A stretch of DNA of 64,000 nt from JAEZAA01 sp964514485 (GTDB lineage: Bacteria; Pseudomonadota; Gammaproteobacteria; Pseudomonadales; Oleiphilaceae). Positions within the stretch are counted from its first letter, which is position 1. The number at the start of each line of letters is the position of its first letter. The stretch spans positions 72,333 through 136,332 of the forward strand of contig CAZEWG010000002.1 in the NCBI GenBank assembly GCA_964514485.1, in the 5' to 3' direction. Position numbers and translations under genes: made by a program. The notes under the pieces were generated by a model. It saw only the letters and a program-made list of their open reading frames with translations. It was not told the origin of the DNA and did not search any database. This document shows positions 8,315-16,858 of the stretch, in pieces.

Positions 8315-10384
8315 TTAGGCGTAGAACAACAAGGGGACGAAGCCGACAATCACCAGGGTGGTGAGCAGCACCACCAGGGGTACCCACATATGTTCGAACC
8401 GCTTGAGCAGGGACGCATTGGGGCCCTGGTCCTGCAGGGCCAAGTCCCATTCCCGCGTGCCGACCACCAGTCGGGTTAACAGCTGGTTGAGGGCCACCGG
8501 AGGGCTGAGGTAGCCCAGTTCAAACGCCACCAGTGCGACCATCCAGAAGTGGATGGGGGCAATGCCAGACTGAATGGCGTAGCTGGCGAAGGTTGCCGTC
8601 ACCAGAATCACGGCCCCGAATGGGTCCATGAACATGCCGATTACCACCAGCAGCAGGATACTGATCAGCATCGCCACCCAGACCGAGCCCAGGGATTGTG
8701 GGAAGATCTGCTCGACGAGGTGTGATTTCTCGATCACGCCACCCAGACAAATGGACGCCATGATCAACAGCAACAGGGCACCAATATGGATACTGGAGTC
8801 GGAGGCGGACTCGGACACCACGCCGGCGAAGGCCCTGATTCGGTGCTTCTTGGTTTGAAACAGGCGTTCATAGAACAGGATGCCGGTCAGCACAATGGGC
8901 AGGATGACGGGGGCGTTGTGCTCGTTGATTTGCAGGCCCAGGATCAGCTTGAAGCTGATGAGTACCGCGGCCACCGTTACCAGATAGGGCACCAGGGGCT
9001 TGAGGGCGGCCAGGGTTTCCCGTAGCGCTGTGTGGGGCGTGGTGGTGCCGACCAGACGGGCCGCTTTGCTCTTGCCCAGCACCAGGCCGCTGAAAATGGC
9101 TGCGGAAAGCAGGTAAATATAGAGCCCCCAGCCATAGAGCTGGTCGGTGGTGACCTCTTTATTGAGCGCGGCAATAATCACGATCAGCAGGCAGGGATTC
9201 AGCACCACCCCTAAACTGCCGGACATGGCGGTGGTGGAGAGGGACAGGGAACGATGGGCTCCGGCCCGGCGCATTTCATCATAGATCACACCCCCTACGG
9301 CCAGGATGAAAATACCCGAAGCGCCGGTAAAGGCGGTGGGCCAGGCGGTGGCGAAGATGATAATGGTTGCCAGGGCGGCCGGGGCCAGCTGCCAGGGCCG
9401 GAGCAGGTCAAAGCAGAGGGCTGGCAGGCGGGTGTGCTTCAGGGTCATGCCTACGAACACGTAGAGGCCGACGTTGATGAAAATATTGGCCAGGTTGGTG
9501 AGCTGGTTGATGAAAATCGCCACGCCCGCGGCATGGTTTTCAGCCAGGATCAGATAGGCGAACCCGATCAGGGTCATGATGGCGTACAGCGGGGCGGCCA
9601 GTAAATCCTTGGTGCCCGCCTGTCGCAGGGCCGTCAAATCCTGTCGGATAATCCGGTACAGGGTGACCAGGATGAGCAGGGTAAAACCGGTCAGCCAGAA
9701 GAGCTGGATGGTAATCAGCGGGTCGTTGGGGTTAACCGACTTCAGAATCTGCCAGTAGCTGTAGAAGGAATAGGCAATGGCGCTATTGGCAAGCAGTTGC
9801 AGGACATTGGAAATCAGGCGCCGTGATTCGGATTCCGCCGGCAGCAGGGAAATGTGCTCGTTTTTCCAGCAGACCATCACCGCGCAGCCCAGCAGCATCA
9901 GTTGCAGAAGATACTTTTTGGCATCCAGGTTACTTAACAGAAAGTTGGCCAGTCCTTTCTCGAGCTCCTTATAGGTGATCAGGCTGGGGGTCAGCTGGGC
10001 GGCGATCTGCTGATAACGCTGGTGGGCCTGTTGGCACTGGGCGAGGTTGTTGAGCACCGACTGGCGCACATCCCGCTCGTCCACTTCGTATTCGTCAAAC
10101 AGAAAGGAATCTTCCGCCGCCAGCTCCATCTGGCGCTGCACTTCCCGATCCACATCAATGGTGGTGGAGCAGGTGGGTTCGGTGATGTTGGGGTTCAGGA
10201 CGTAATAATCCTTCCACAGGGCCTCGCCCCAATACAGCAAGCGAGAGTGAAACGAATCCCCCAGCCCGATCAGCACCGCCGCGCACAGCAGCAAAAAGAC
10301 CATGGCGCCGGCAAGGCGAAGCCGTTGCCGGGCGGGTTGCGAGGTGACTTCCTGAACGGGCAGGACATCCAGATTACGATCCAC
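8315..10384 (-). CDS. TRAP-type large permease with extended N-terminal half
   Basis: 689 residues, about 250 more than a plain DctM. The C-terminal about 430 residues resemble the TRAP large permease: TGASGIFILAVGG, AMSGSLGVVLNPCLLIVI, GMFMDPFGAVILVTATF (like the DctM GxxMDxxAxxL region), and FELGYLSPPVALNQ (the conserved xxGxxxPPVGxN motif). The N-terminal part has one anchor helix, a periplasmic segment with Cys residues (ITEPTCSTTIDVD, LAQCQQAHQRYQQ), and then four or so membrane helices that may replace the separate small DctQ subunit. It starts six bases after the stop of the binding-protein gene, so it is certainly co-transcribed with it. Substrate unknown. Confidence 0.85.
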   Translation of the reverse strand: MDRNLDVLPVQEVTSQPARQRLRLAGAMVFLLLCAAVLIGLGDSFHSRLLYWGEALWKDYYVLNPNITEPTCSTTIDVDREVQRQMELAAEDSFLFDEYEVDERDVRQSVLNNLAQCQQAHQRYQQIAAQLTPSLITYKELEKGLANFLLSNLDAKKYLLQLMLLGCAVMVCWKNEHISLLPAESESRRLISNVLQLLANSAIAYSFYSYWQILKSVNPNDPLITIQLFWLTGFTLLILVTLYRIIRQDLTALRQAGTKDLLAAPLYAIMTLIGFAYLILAENHAAGVAIFINQLTNLANIFINVGLYVFVGMTLKHTRLPALCFDLLRPWQLAPAALATIIIFATAWPTAFTGASGIFILAVGGVIYDEMRRAGAHRSLSLSTTAMSGSLGVVLNPCLLIVIIAALNKEVTTDQLYGWGLYIYLLSAAIFSGLVLGKSKAARLVGTTTPHTALRETLAALKPLVPYLVTVAAVLISFKLILGLQINEHNAPVILPIVLTGILFYERLFQTKKHRIRAFAGVVSESASDSSIHIGALLLLIMASICLGGVIEKSHLVEQIFPQSLGSVWVAMLISILLLVVIGMFMDPFGAVILVTATFASYAIQSGIAPIHFWMVALVAFELGYLSPPVALNQLLTRLVVGTREWDLALQDQGPNASLLKRFEHMWVPLVVLLTTLVIVGFVPLLFYA

Positions 10385-10390
10385 GATGAC

Positions 10391-11386
10391 TTACTCCCGG
10401 TCGTCGGCTGAGCACTCGGAGGCCGCGCGGTTGGACATGCAACGGATCTGTCGCATGATGGTCAGCATGGTGGGGTCGTAGGTGTCGTTTTCCCGTAGTT
10501 CAATGCGGTTTTGACGGAACATTTCCTGGTAACCGGCAATATCTTCCAGGGGAAGATCAATCCAGTACTTGGGATCGATGCTGTCCTCGTGTTGCTTGAT
10601 CAGCTTGAAGGCGTTGTCGAACAGTTTTTCGGCGTTGGTGCGGGAAAGTCGTTTGAACTCGTCGTTAAAGTCATTGCTGCGGGCGACCAGTTGCAAGGTC
10701 AGCTGAGCGAGGGGATAACGCACAATGCCCCCTTTGTCGCCCAGTCCCTTGTAGAGCTCATAGGCGTTATAGGCCAGGGCAGGCGCATAGCAGATGTCGA
10801 CGGAACCGTTGTTGAACTTGCCGCCGAAATCGGTGATGTCCGAGGGCACCACCGTGGCTCCCACATGGTTCACCATATGAATCGCGTCTTTCTGATAATC
10901 CAGGGTGGCAATGCGCTTACCGGCGAGTTCACCCACGGTGTCGATCGACCGGTCATTGACGAACAAATAGCCCGCCCCCATGGGAATCAAACCCAGCACG
11001 GCGAATTTTCCGTCATCCAGATAGGCTTGGGCCTTGGGACGATTCAGGGCACGAATCAGGGTGCGCAGCTCTTCCGGGCCGGGAATGGCGCCTACGGCAC
11101 TGACGGAGCCGCCAAACTTGGAGAAGGGGCGCAGGCGGATGTCGGTCGCGGCAACGATATCGCATTTGCCGGAAATAAAGTCGGCCACCGCCACACTTTC
11201 ATCGGTATAGGGTGACAGGGACAGGTTAATTCCCGTCACGGACATATCGATGACATAGTCTTTCAGCAAGTTGAAGGCATCTCCATTGGCACCCAGGGGG
11301 TCGAAAACGCACAGTCGTTTGGTTTCGGCTGCCAGGGCAAGATTGGTCGTCACTATCAGCAAGATGGAGAACAGGATTTTCTTCAT
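10391..11386 (-). CDS. Putative solute-binding protein (DUF6091-like), TRAP-associated
   Basis: 331 residues with a clean signal peptide (MKKILFSILLIVTTNLALAA), so periplasmic. The body reads like a periplasmic binding fold: KRLCVFDPLGANGDAFNLLKD at the N terminus, ISGKCDIVAATDIRLRPF near residue 80, GAIPGPEELRTLIRALNRP, the hinge-like DTVGELAGKRIATLD, and DICYAPALAYNAYELYKG. This matches the 'putative solute-binding protein' family found beside large TRAP permeases rather than classical DctP. It lies between the lipoprotein and the permease, an arrangement that suggests a capture component. Ligand unknown. Confidence 0.78.
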   Translation of the reverse strand: MKKILFSILLIVTTNLALAAETKRLCVFDPLGANGDAFNLLKDYVIDMSVTGINLSLSPYTDESVAVADFISGKCDIVAATDIRLRPFSKFGGSVSAVGAIPGPEELRTLIRALNRPKAQAYLDDGKFAVLGLIPMGAGYLFVNDRSIDTVGELAGKRIATLDYQKDAIHMVNHVGATVVPSDITDFGGKFNNGSVDICYAPALAYNAYELYKGLGDKGGIVRYPLAQLTLQLVARSNDFNDEFKRLSRTNAEKLFDNAFKLIKQHEDSIDPKYWIDLPLEDIAGYQEMFRQNRIELRENDTYDPTMLTIMRQIRCMSNRAASECSADDRE

Positions 11387-11518
11387 TGTTCTTTGCCTCC
11401 GTATGGCATTCGTTTTTATTAGTGCTGGCGTTAGGAGCTCGGGGTTTGGTGTTCAGCAGGGTAGCGCGTGAGGCCCGGGCCAGGCTGGTAGCCTGGCCGT
11501 GGACCTCCGGGGCCCGTC

Positions 11519-12535
11519 TTAAAACAGGGCGTCCAGATCTTCTGCGTCATCCTCGACTTGAGGGGTGGCGGTTTTGCCCAGGCGACCAAATGGGGTGCGC
11601 TCGCCATGTTTGATGGTCCATTGACGGTCAGAAACCGCCTGAACATGGGAAATGGCGATGGCATCAACCAGGGCGTATTCCGGTTTTGCCTGGAAGTTTG
11701 ACTCGACCCGGGCCAGCGAGCGATTCAGCTCCGCTTCGTTGCCGGTGGTTTCGGCCATGATGGCCTGCAGGGCGATGGGAATACGCACGCCAAAGGCCAG
11801 GGATTTTTCGCTGCTGGTGTTCAAAAGCTCCCAGGTATCGAGATCCTTGTTGGGTTTGAGATCGGGCAGCAAAGTCCAGATGGCGGCACGAATGGAGGAA
11901 GGGGAACCGCCCCAGGCGTCATCGTCCAGACAATAGGAGGCGCGTACCGCCGCGGGTGCAATATTCCGCGGCACGCCAGCCGTCAGCTCCGCTCCTGAAT
12001 CCGCCAAAATGGCCTGCAGGCCGGTTAACAGACCCAGCAGAAAGACCAGCTGGTCCTGGGGCTGTTTCAATTTGGGACATTTGGCCTCGCTATCCGTGTA
12101 GTCGTAGTTGTAGGCGGCCATGGCGCTTTCGAAGGTTTTCTTGCGCCGCTCGGCGGTCAGTTTCAGCCAGCGTTTTTGTTCGGTCCGGGCGTCTTTGGCC
12201 TCGTTGACCTGGCCGCTTTGCAGTGCGCGGATGGATCTCAGCTCGGCCGCCAGGGCGGATTGCTCGCTACAGTTGGCCGAGAGCAGATACAGCAAGGACA
12301 GGGTTTCCAGACCGGTATCGGTCAGCGAGTTAAAGGTGCCGAACAGGGGTGACATGTTGGAGCCAAAACGGCAGGTGACATCCACATCGGTGAGCTCGAG
12401 AATGTGGGGCGTGGCCACGCTGTCGCTGAAGTCTTCCATGACTTTGGCACCGACCGTATAGATCGGGTGGGAGCCACAGGCGGTCAACAGGGATGCCAGT
12501 GAGAGGGTGAGCAGGGACTTGGGCAGTTTTATCAT
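11519..12535 (-). CDS. Lipoprotein resembling the TRAP-associated TatT component
   Basis: 338 residues. The lipobox LLTAC at residues 16-20 makes it a lipoprotein with Gly-Ser after the Cys, compatible with outer-membrane sorting. The rest is almost all helical, with TPR-like stretches such as DTGLETLSLLYLLSANCSEQ and RSIRALQSGQVNEAKDAR, and an acidic tail. TatT (T-component) proteins are helical lipoproteins encoded with TRAP transporters in Treponema and several proteobacteria and form a ring above the binding protein. The position, first in a three-gene operon with a binding protein and a permease, supports that reading. The family call is by pattern only and needs a profile search. Confidence 0.62.
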   Translation of the reverse strand: MIKLPKSLLTLSLASLLTACGSHPIYTVGAKVMEDFSDSVATPHILELTDVDVTCRFGSNMSPLFGTFNSLTDTGLETLSLLYLLSANCSEQSALAAELRSIRALQSGQVNEAKDARTEQKRWLKLTAERRKKTFESAMAAYNYDYTDSEAKCPKLKQPQDQLVFLLGLLTGLQAILADSGAELTAGVPRNIAPAAVRASYCLDDDAWGGSPSSIRAAIWTLLPDLKPNKDLDTWELLNTSSEKSLAFGVRIPIALQAIMAETTGNEAELNRSLARVESNFQAKPEYALVDAIAISHVQAVSDRQWTIKHGERTPFGRLGKTATPQVEDDAEDLDALF

Positions 12536-12645
12536 TGTTATGCTCCATATCGTCGAAATCGGGACTCAAGCGTAGCCGGGCCCCGGCGCATGTGCTGCCC
12601 TGGCGGGGTGACGACCAGGCAAGCACTGTTGCATGCCATACTACA

Positions 12646-12693
12646 TGGGCTTGAAATTACTTGGACTTGAAAGTACCTGGGCTTGAACGCTAT
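12646..12693. repeat. Three tandem 16-bp repeats
   Basis: Units TGGGCTTGAAATTACT, TGGACTTGAAAGTACC and TGGGCTTGAACGCTAT follow without spacers. All share the core TGG[G/A]CTTGAA. They lie about 110-160 bases upstream of the TatT-like lipoprotein start, on the promoter side, so they could be iterated protein-binding sites. Confidence 0.7.
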
Positions 12694-12769
12694 CTGAAAT
12701 AGTTGGCGTAAGCTTACCTAACCCGAGGCGAAGTCAAATTGGCCCGGGCGGCAGGTGTCTTGTGCATTT

Positions 12770-12869
12770 CGGACAATAAAACAGCGTGTCGGGCAATAAA
12801 ACAGCGGGTCGGGCAATAAAGCAGCGTGTCGGACAAGAGAGCGGTGCGTTGGACAAGAGAGCAGCGCGG
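12770..12869. repeat. Five tandem 20-bp repeats
   Basis: Five contiguous 20-bp units beginning CGGACAATAAAACAGCGTGT. The first three contain CAATAAA[A/G]CAGCG; the last two have drifted to CAAGAGAGC. No spacers, so not CRISPR. Units degrade from left to right, suggesting slippage amplification followed by divergence. Confidence 0.8.
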
Positions 12870-12927
12870 CAGGATCCGCGCTGGCAAAGATGCGCCGGAA
12901 GGATTGTTCCCGGCGCCAGGAGGAGGA

Positions 12928-14001
12928 TCACTGGGGCTTGGCGCGCTCGTACTGCTTTGGCCAGTCGATGTCGGCACCCAGGGTGTGAGCGGCATGCAGG
13001 GGCCAGTGGGGATCACGCAGGGACTCCCGGCCGAGCAGGACCACATCGGCCTGTCCGGTGACCAGGACTTGTTCGGCCTGGGGAGCGCTGGTGATCAGTC
13101 CCACCGCCCCGGTTGGGATACCGGCTTCTCTGCGGATGGCTTCCGCAAAGGGAACCTGGAACCCGGGGCGGACTGGAATCTTGACGTCGGGGACCAGGGC
13201 ACCGGTGGAGACATCAATCAGATCGATACCGATGTCTTTGAGCTGTTTACAAAACTCGATGGACTGCTCCAGATCCCAACCCCCTTTTACCCAGTCGGTG
13301 GCGGAGATGCGCACCAGCACCGGCAGATGCTCCGGCCAGGCTTCCCGGACGGCCTGGGCCACCCGTAAGGGGAGCCGCATCCGGTTCTCCAGGCTGCCGC
13401 CGTAGTCGTCTGTGCGCTGGTTCGACAGGGGCGACAGGAACTCGTGGAGCAGATAGCCGTGAGCGGCATGGATCTCCACCACCTCAAAACCCGCAACCTG
13501 GCTGCGATGGGTGGCGGCCACGAAGTTTTCCACCAGCTGATCAATCTCTTCCAGGCTCATTTCCTGGGGCACCGGGGACTCCAGGTCGAATGGAATGGCC
13601 GAAGGAGCCAGCAGAGGACGCCAGCCGCCATCGGGCTCATCAATGGCATAACCGCCCGCCCAGGGAGCGGCGGTGGAGGCCTTGCGTCCGGCATGGGCCA
13701 ACTGGATGGCCGGGACGGCGCCCTGGTCTTTCAGAAAGCGGGTGATCTGCTGGTAGGCCTGGGCCTGTTCATAATTCCAGATGCCGGCATCGGCCGGGCT
13801 GATCCGTCCCTCGGGGCTGATGGCAGTGGCCTCTTGGATAATACATCCGGCACCACCGACTGCGCGACTGCCCAAATGCACCAGATGCCAATCGTTGGGC
13901 ATGCCATCCTCGCAGGAGTATTGGCACATGGGAGCAATGAAAATGCGGTTTTTGAACTCCAGTTCACGCAGCTTCAGCTTGGAAAACAAAAGGGGCTTCA
14001 C
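12928..14001 (-). CDS. NADH:flavin oxidoreductase, YqjM/OYE-like ene-reductase
   Basis: 357 residues, cytosolic FMN enzyme of the old-yellow-enzyme family. The YqjM-like N terminus has NRIFIAPMCQYS, in which the Cys near residue 26 is the redox-tuning residue of the thermophilic-like subclass. HAAHGYLLHEFLSP supplies the His-His pair that binds the substrate, followed by NQRTDDYGGSLENR and the C-terminal phosphate-binding GQADVVLLGRESLRDP. Such enzymes reduce activated C=C bonds with NAD(P)H and may act in xenobiotic detoxification. The start is GTG, preceded by GAGGT at eight bases. Confidence 0.92.
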   Translation of the reverse strand: MKPLLFSKLKLRELEFKNRIFIAPMCQYSCEDGMPNDWHLVHLGSRAVGGAGCIIQEATAISPEGRISPADAGIWNYEQAQAYQQITRFLKDQGAVPAIQLAHAGRKASTAAPWAGGYAIDEPDGGWRPLLAPSAIPFDLESPVPQEMSLEEIDQLVENFVAATHRSQVAGFEVVEIHAAHGYLLHEFLSPLSNQRTDDYGGSLENRMRLPLRVAQAVREAWPEHLPVLVRISATDWVKGGWDLEQSIEFCKQLKDIGIDLIDVSTGALVPDVKIPVRPGFQVPFAEAIRREAGIPTGAVGLITSAPQAEQVLVTGQADVVLLGRESLRDPHWPLHAAHTLGADIDWPKQYERAKPQ

Positions 14002-14141
14002 GTTCGTTTACCTCAGGTGAATAGACTGTGCGAAGAGCCCGCTTCAGTAGGAGCCTGTGCAAATGCAGGCGCTATTGGAGTGGACTCTAAAGATTATGAA
14101 GGCCGATGGTTTGTCCTAAACACAGGTTTTGAGCTCGACCA

Positions 14142-14864
14142 TCACCAGGGGGAATTGCCGAGTTCGCGTACCAGGCCGAAGGACGCTGTATTGATGATGG
14201 CGTGGGCGAAAATTGCCGGCCATAGAGTTTGCCAACGGAGCGTGAGGCAGGACAGGACGATGCCCATTAGGGTTGTTTGCAGTGTACCGACCCAGCCCTG
14301 GTAAAGGTGCCCCAGTCCGAACAGGAGAGAGGATAACAGTACCGGCCCCCAGGTGCCAGCGAACAGGTTGCGGGCCCGCTGGAGTAACAGGCCCCGTGCC
14401 AGGACTTCTTCGTAAAACCCGACAAACAGCATCATCAGCCCAATGGCCGGCAGGGACAGGTCCGGCGCGAGCAGGCCGGCAATATCGGTGAGATTCTGTT
14501 CGTGGCCCTGGATCTGGTCAGGTTGGATCCAGAACACCAGGGACACAAAGACGGCGTTGGCCAGAAAGACCAGGAGTAGGGCAGCCAGCGTGCGTCCCAA
14601 GTCCTGAAAGCGGATCGGGCGCAGGCCAAGATGACGCCAGTGGTGTCCACGCCAGTGCAAAATGAGCTGGAGTCCAATGAGGAACACCAGCCCCTGAGCC
14701 AACAGGATGGCCAGCATGGGGAACTCAAGGCGCTCTGCCAGAAAGCCGCCCAGCCAGGCGGCGGATAACCCGCCCAGACCCACCAGCAGCAGGGCCAGCA
14801 CAATGTCGGTGATGGCTTGCCGGGCAGTGAGTATGCTGGGAGTCGTGGAGTCAGGTGTGGACAT
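14142..14864 (-). CDS. CPBP-family intramembrane glutamic endopeptidase
   Basis: 240 residues with about seven membrane helices. The Abi/CAAX-protease signature is intact: GFYEEVLARG (EExxxR, near residue 151), SLLFGLGHLYQG (FxxxH) and the final FAHAIINTA (HxxxN) supply the catalytic Glu and His residues. Members include CAAX-type proteases, bacteriocin self-immunity proteins and sigma-factor-control proteases. Nothing nearby points to a substrate. The ATG is preceded by GAGAGGCTCCC. It stands alone between two genes of the same strand. Confidence 0.88.
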   Translation of the reverse strand: MSTPDSTTPSILTARQAITDIVLALLLVGLGGLSAAWLGGFLAERLEFPMLAILLAQGLVFLIGLQLILHWRGHHWRHLGLRPIRFQDLGRTLAALLLVFLANAVFVSLVFWIQPDQIQGHEQNLTDIAGLLAPDLSLPAIGLMMLFVGFYEEVLARGLLLQRARNLFAGTWGPVLLSSLLFGLGHLYQGWVGTLQTTLMGIVLSCLTLRWQTLWPAIFAHAIINTASFGLVRELGNSPW

Positions 14865-15091
14865 GGGAGCCTCTCATGAAACAATCCCGTATTAATAGCA
14901 TGAAGCGGGCTCGAATCACTAACGCGGCGGGGCAGCTGAGGTCAATGCGTCCAGGAAGGCGGCGGCCCGGGAGGAGCTGTCAGGCAGGGCTTTGGGGAGC
15001 GAGAAAACCTAGTGAGAGAGAAAGTCTGGCGAGAGAGAAATTCTGACGAAAGAGGCTTGGGCTTCCATGCCCAGGGGAGTTTCTTTAAGGG

Positions 15092-16627
15092 TTAGAGGGT
15101 GGCTTCAACAATATTCGACAGGGCACTTTCATTGCCCCGGTCGTCGATTGCCACAATGCTGAAGTAGTACGTGTTGCTCTGCAGCTTATCGAAGCGCTGC
15201 TCCGAAACATAAGGGTCATTGATCTGCAGGCTCTGGGTCAGCTGGTCCGCACGGGTGCCATACAGAATGCGGTAGCCGCTTAACTCCGAGGGGTGCAGGG
15301 GGCTGCCGTCGACCCGCTCGGCAGGAATCTCCCAGTTCAGAGTGATATGGCGGGAGGTGACGGTCAGCGTTGCTGCTTTGGATACCAGGGATTGGGTTTC
15401 ATTGCTGACAACGCAGTCATAGCGACCCGCGTCTTCAGCCAGAACCCTGCTCAGCGTCAGGGTGCTGGAAGTCGCCCCGGGAATCACCTGGCCATCCTTG
15501 CGCCATTGATAGCGTAGCGAGCCGCCACTGGCGTTGACGTTGAAGGTGACGGAATCCTGCTCCTTCACGGTTTGTGAGCCCGGATGATAGCTGATCACCA
15601 GCCGGGCCGGAACGGTGCCAGCTGCTTCTTCGGTCAGCTCTTGGACGAGCTGGCTGGAGGCATAGGCGAAGCTTTTCAGCTGGTTGTGCAGGCCGCTGTT
15701 GGGCTGCACCCGTGCTGCGATTCCCTCGGCCAGGCTGGCGGTGCTTTGCAGGACGGTGCTCAGGCTGATTTCAGTGGGGACGGGGCTGACTTCCGGGAAC
15801 CTGCCCCAGGAGGCAAACCGCTGGGAGGCGGCGTCCAGTACCTGGGTAATATCGGTCCAGCTGTGCCCCTGCGCCAAGGAGAGGAAAGAGGCGGACAGGA
15901 TCGAGTAATCGAGCTGATCGTCATCCAGGGCTTTGTTCCCGGTCAACCGGGTGATATCCAGTGGCTTGAGATCCAGCGCGGTGTTGGACAGGCCCAGGGT
16001 GGTGGCAATGAGGGTACGGCCCTGGGTGATATTGGCTGGTGTCAGACCATCGTTCTTTTGGGCGGCCCATTGATAGGCCAGGTGCGTAAGCGGCGTAATG
16101 TGTGCCGTCGCCTTCGAGGGGTTGGTGCTAAGAACCGCCGCATACATCTCAAAGTTTGCCGGCACTTTGATTGGGGCGCCGAATTTGGCTTTACCACCTT
16201 GCGCGTCCTGACAACCTTCGGTCAGGTCGCAGGTCATGGTGGTGTGCTCGTCAGCGGTCAGCTGGATCACCCAGGCTTGGGAGTCCGTTGGACTAAACTG
16301 TATCCGGAAGCTGCCATCGTTCTTGGTGCGGACCGCGGCCGCCAAGGGGGAGGCAGTTAATTGATAATGGCTGGCATGCTCCTCGACGCCATACACCTTG
16401 ATTAAACCGTTGGCGATGGCGCCTTTCATGGCGACACCTTCCAGGGTGAGGGTGCGGGCAGGCGCCTTGGGGGATGAGGTCGCGGTCCGGTTACTGGTGG
16501 CGCTGCTGTCACTGCTGCCACCGCTGCCTCCGCCCCCGCCACAGGCGGCGAGCACCAGGCTGAATAAAATTGCCATCAGGCTGCGCAGGACGGCTGAAAA
16601 AGACGGTTGTACTGAAAAAAGCTGCAT
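15092..16627 (-). CDS. Lipoprotein with Ig-like and fibronectin type III domains
   Basis: 511 residues. The lipobox LVLAAC near residue 29 is followed by a Gly/Ser linker typical of surface-exposed lipoproteins. Residues about 60-330 form an unassigned domain that begins like a carboxypeptidase-regulatory or SdrD-like strand (GAIANGLIKVYGVE) and then is helical. Residues about 345-425 are an Ig-like (I-set) domain with the YQWRKDGQVIPGATS and DAGRYDCVVSNE signatures. The C-terminal about 85 residues are a fibronectin type III-like domain ending YYFSIVAIDDRGNESALS. Likely an outer-surface protein involved in adhesion or carbohydrate contact. It has no operon partner. Confidence 0.82.
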   Translation of the reverse strand: MQLFSVQPSFSAVLRSLMAILFSLVLAACGGGGGSGGSSDSSATSNRTATSSPKAPARTLTLEGVAMKGAIANGLIKVYGVEEHASHYQLTASPLAAAVRTKNDGSFRIQFSPTDSQAWVIQLTADEHTTMTCDLTEGCQDAQGGKAKFGAPIKVPANFEMYAAVLSTNPSKATAHITPLTHLAYQWAAQKNDGLTPANITQGRTLIATTLGLSNTALDLKPLDITRLTGNKALDDDQLDYSILSASFLSLAQGHSWTDITQVLDAASQRFASWGRFPEVSPVPTEISLSTVLQSTASLAEGIAARVQPNSGLHNQLKSFAYASSQLVQELTEEAAGTVPARLVISYHPGSQTVKEQDSVTFNVNASGGSLRYQWRKDGQVIPGATSSTLTLSRVLAEDAGRYDCVVSNETQSLVSKAATLTVTSRHITLNWEIPAERVDGSPLHPSELSGYRILYGTRADQLTQSLQINDPYVSEQRFDKLQSNTYYFSIVAIDDRGNESALSNIVEATL

Positions 16628-16858
16628 CGAAAATCACCGGCTTCAGGGTTCCTGGAATAACCGATGCGGCGCCCTGTTTTGACAAAGAACTGCAGTCAGG
16701 ATGGAGAAACGCAACATCGGTTAATTTCACATTAGTTGACAATTCCCCGTATGCGAGTCGGTGTAACACTTTTCCAACAAATTGATATGTCTCGACATCC
16801 CGGTTACGAACAGTAATTTTTGTTGCCAAGGAGCGAATGTCGGGCATGAGGAGGCGAT

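Larger units (their letters stand above)
12536..12927. other. Intergenic region with two tandem-repeat clusters
   Basis: Upstream of the TRAP-like operon and downstream of the flavin oxidoreductase gene. It contains a 16-bp unit repeated three times and a 20-bp unit repeated five times (separate entries). Open frames across it arise from the repeats and look non-coding. The operon promoter should lie in the left third. Confidence 0.6.

Noticed and set aside
12770..12869. Possible CRISPR array
   Set aside because: Units are contiguous 20-mers without spacers and there are no cas genes.
12714..13046. Open frames across the 20-bp repeats
   Set aside because: Periodic LLYCPTR-like peptides are produced by the repeats. 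No ribosome site and overlap with the flavin oxidoreductase.
14050..14072. REP-like element (GCCTG...CAGGC) before the flavin oxidoreductase
   Set aside because: Only one copy noticed in the window and the stem is just five bases.
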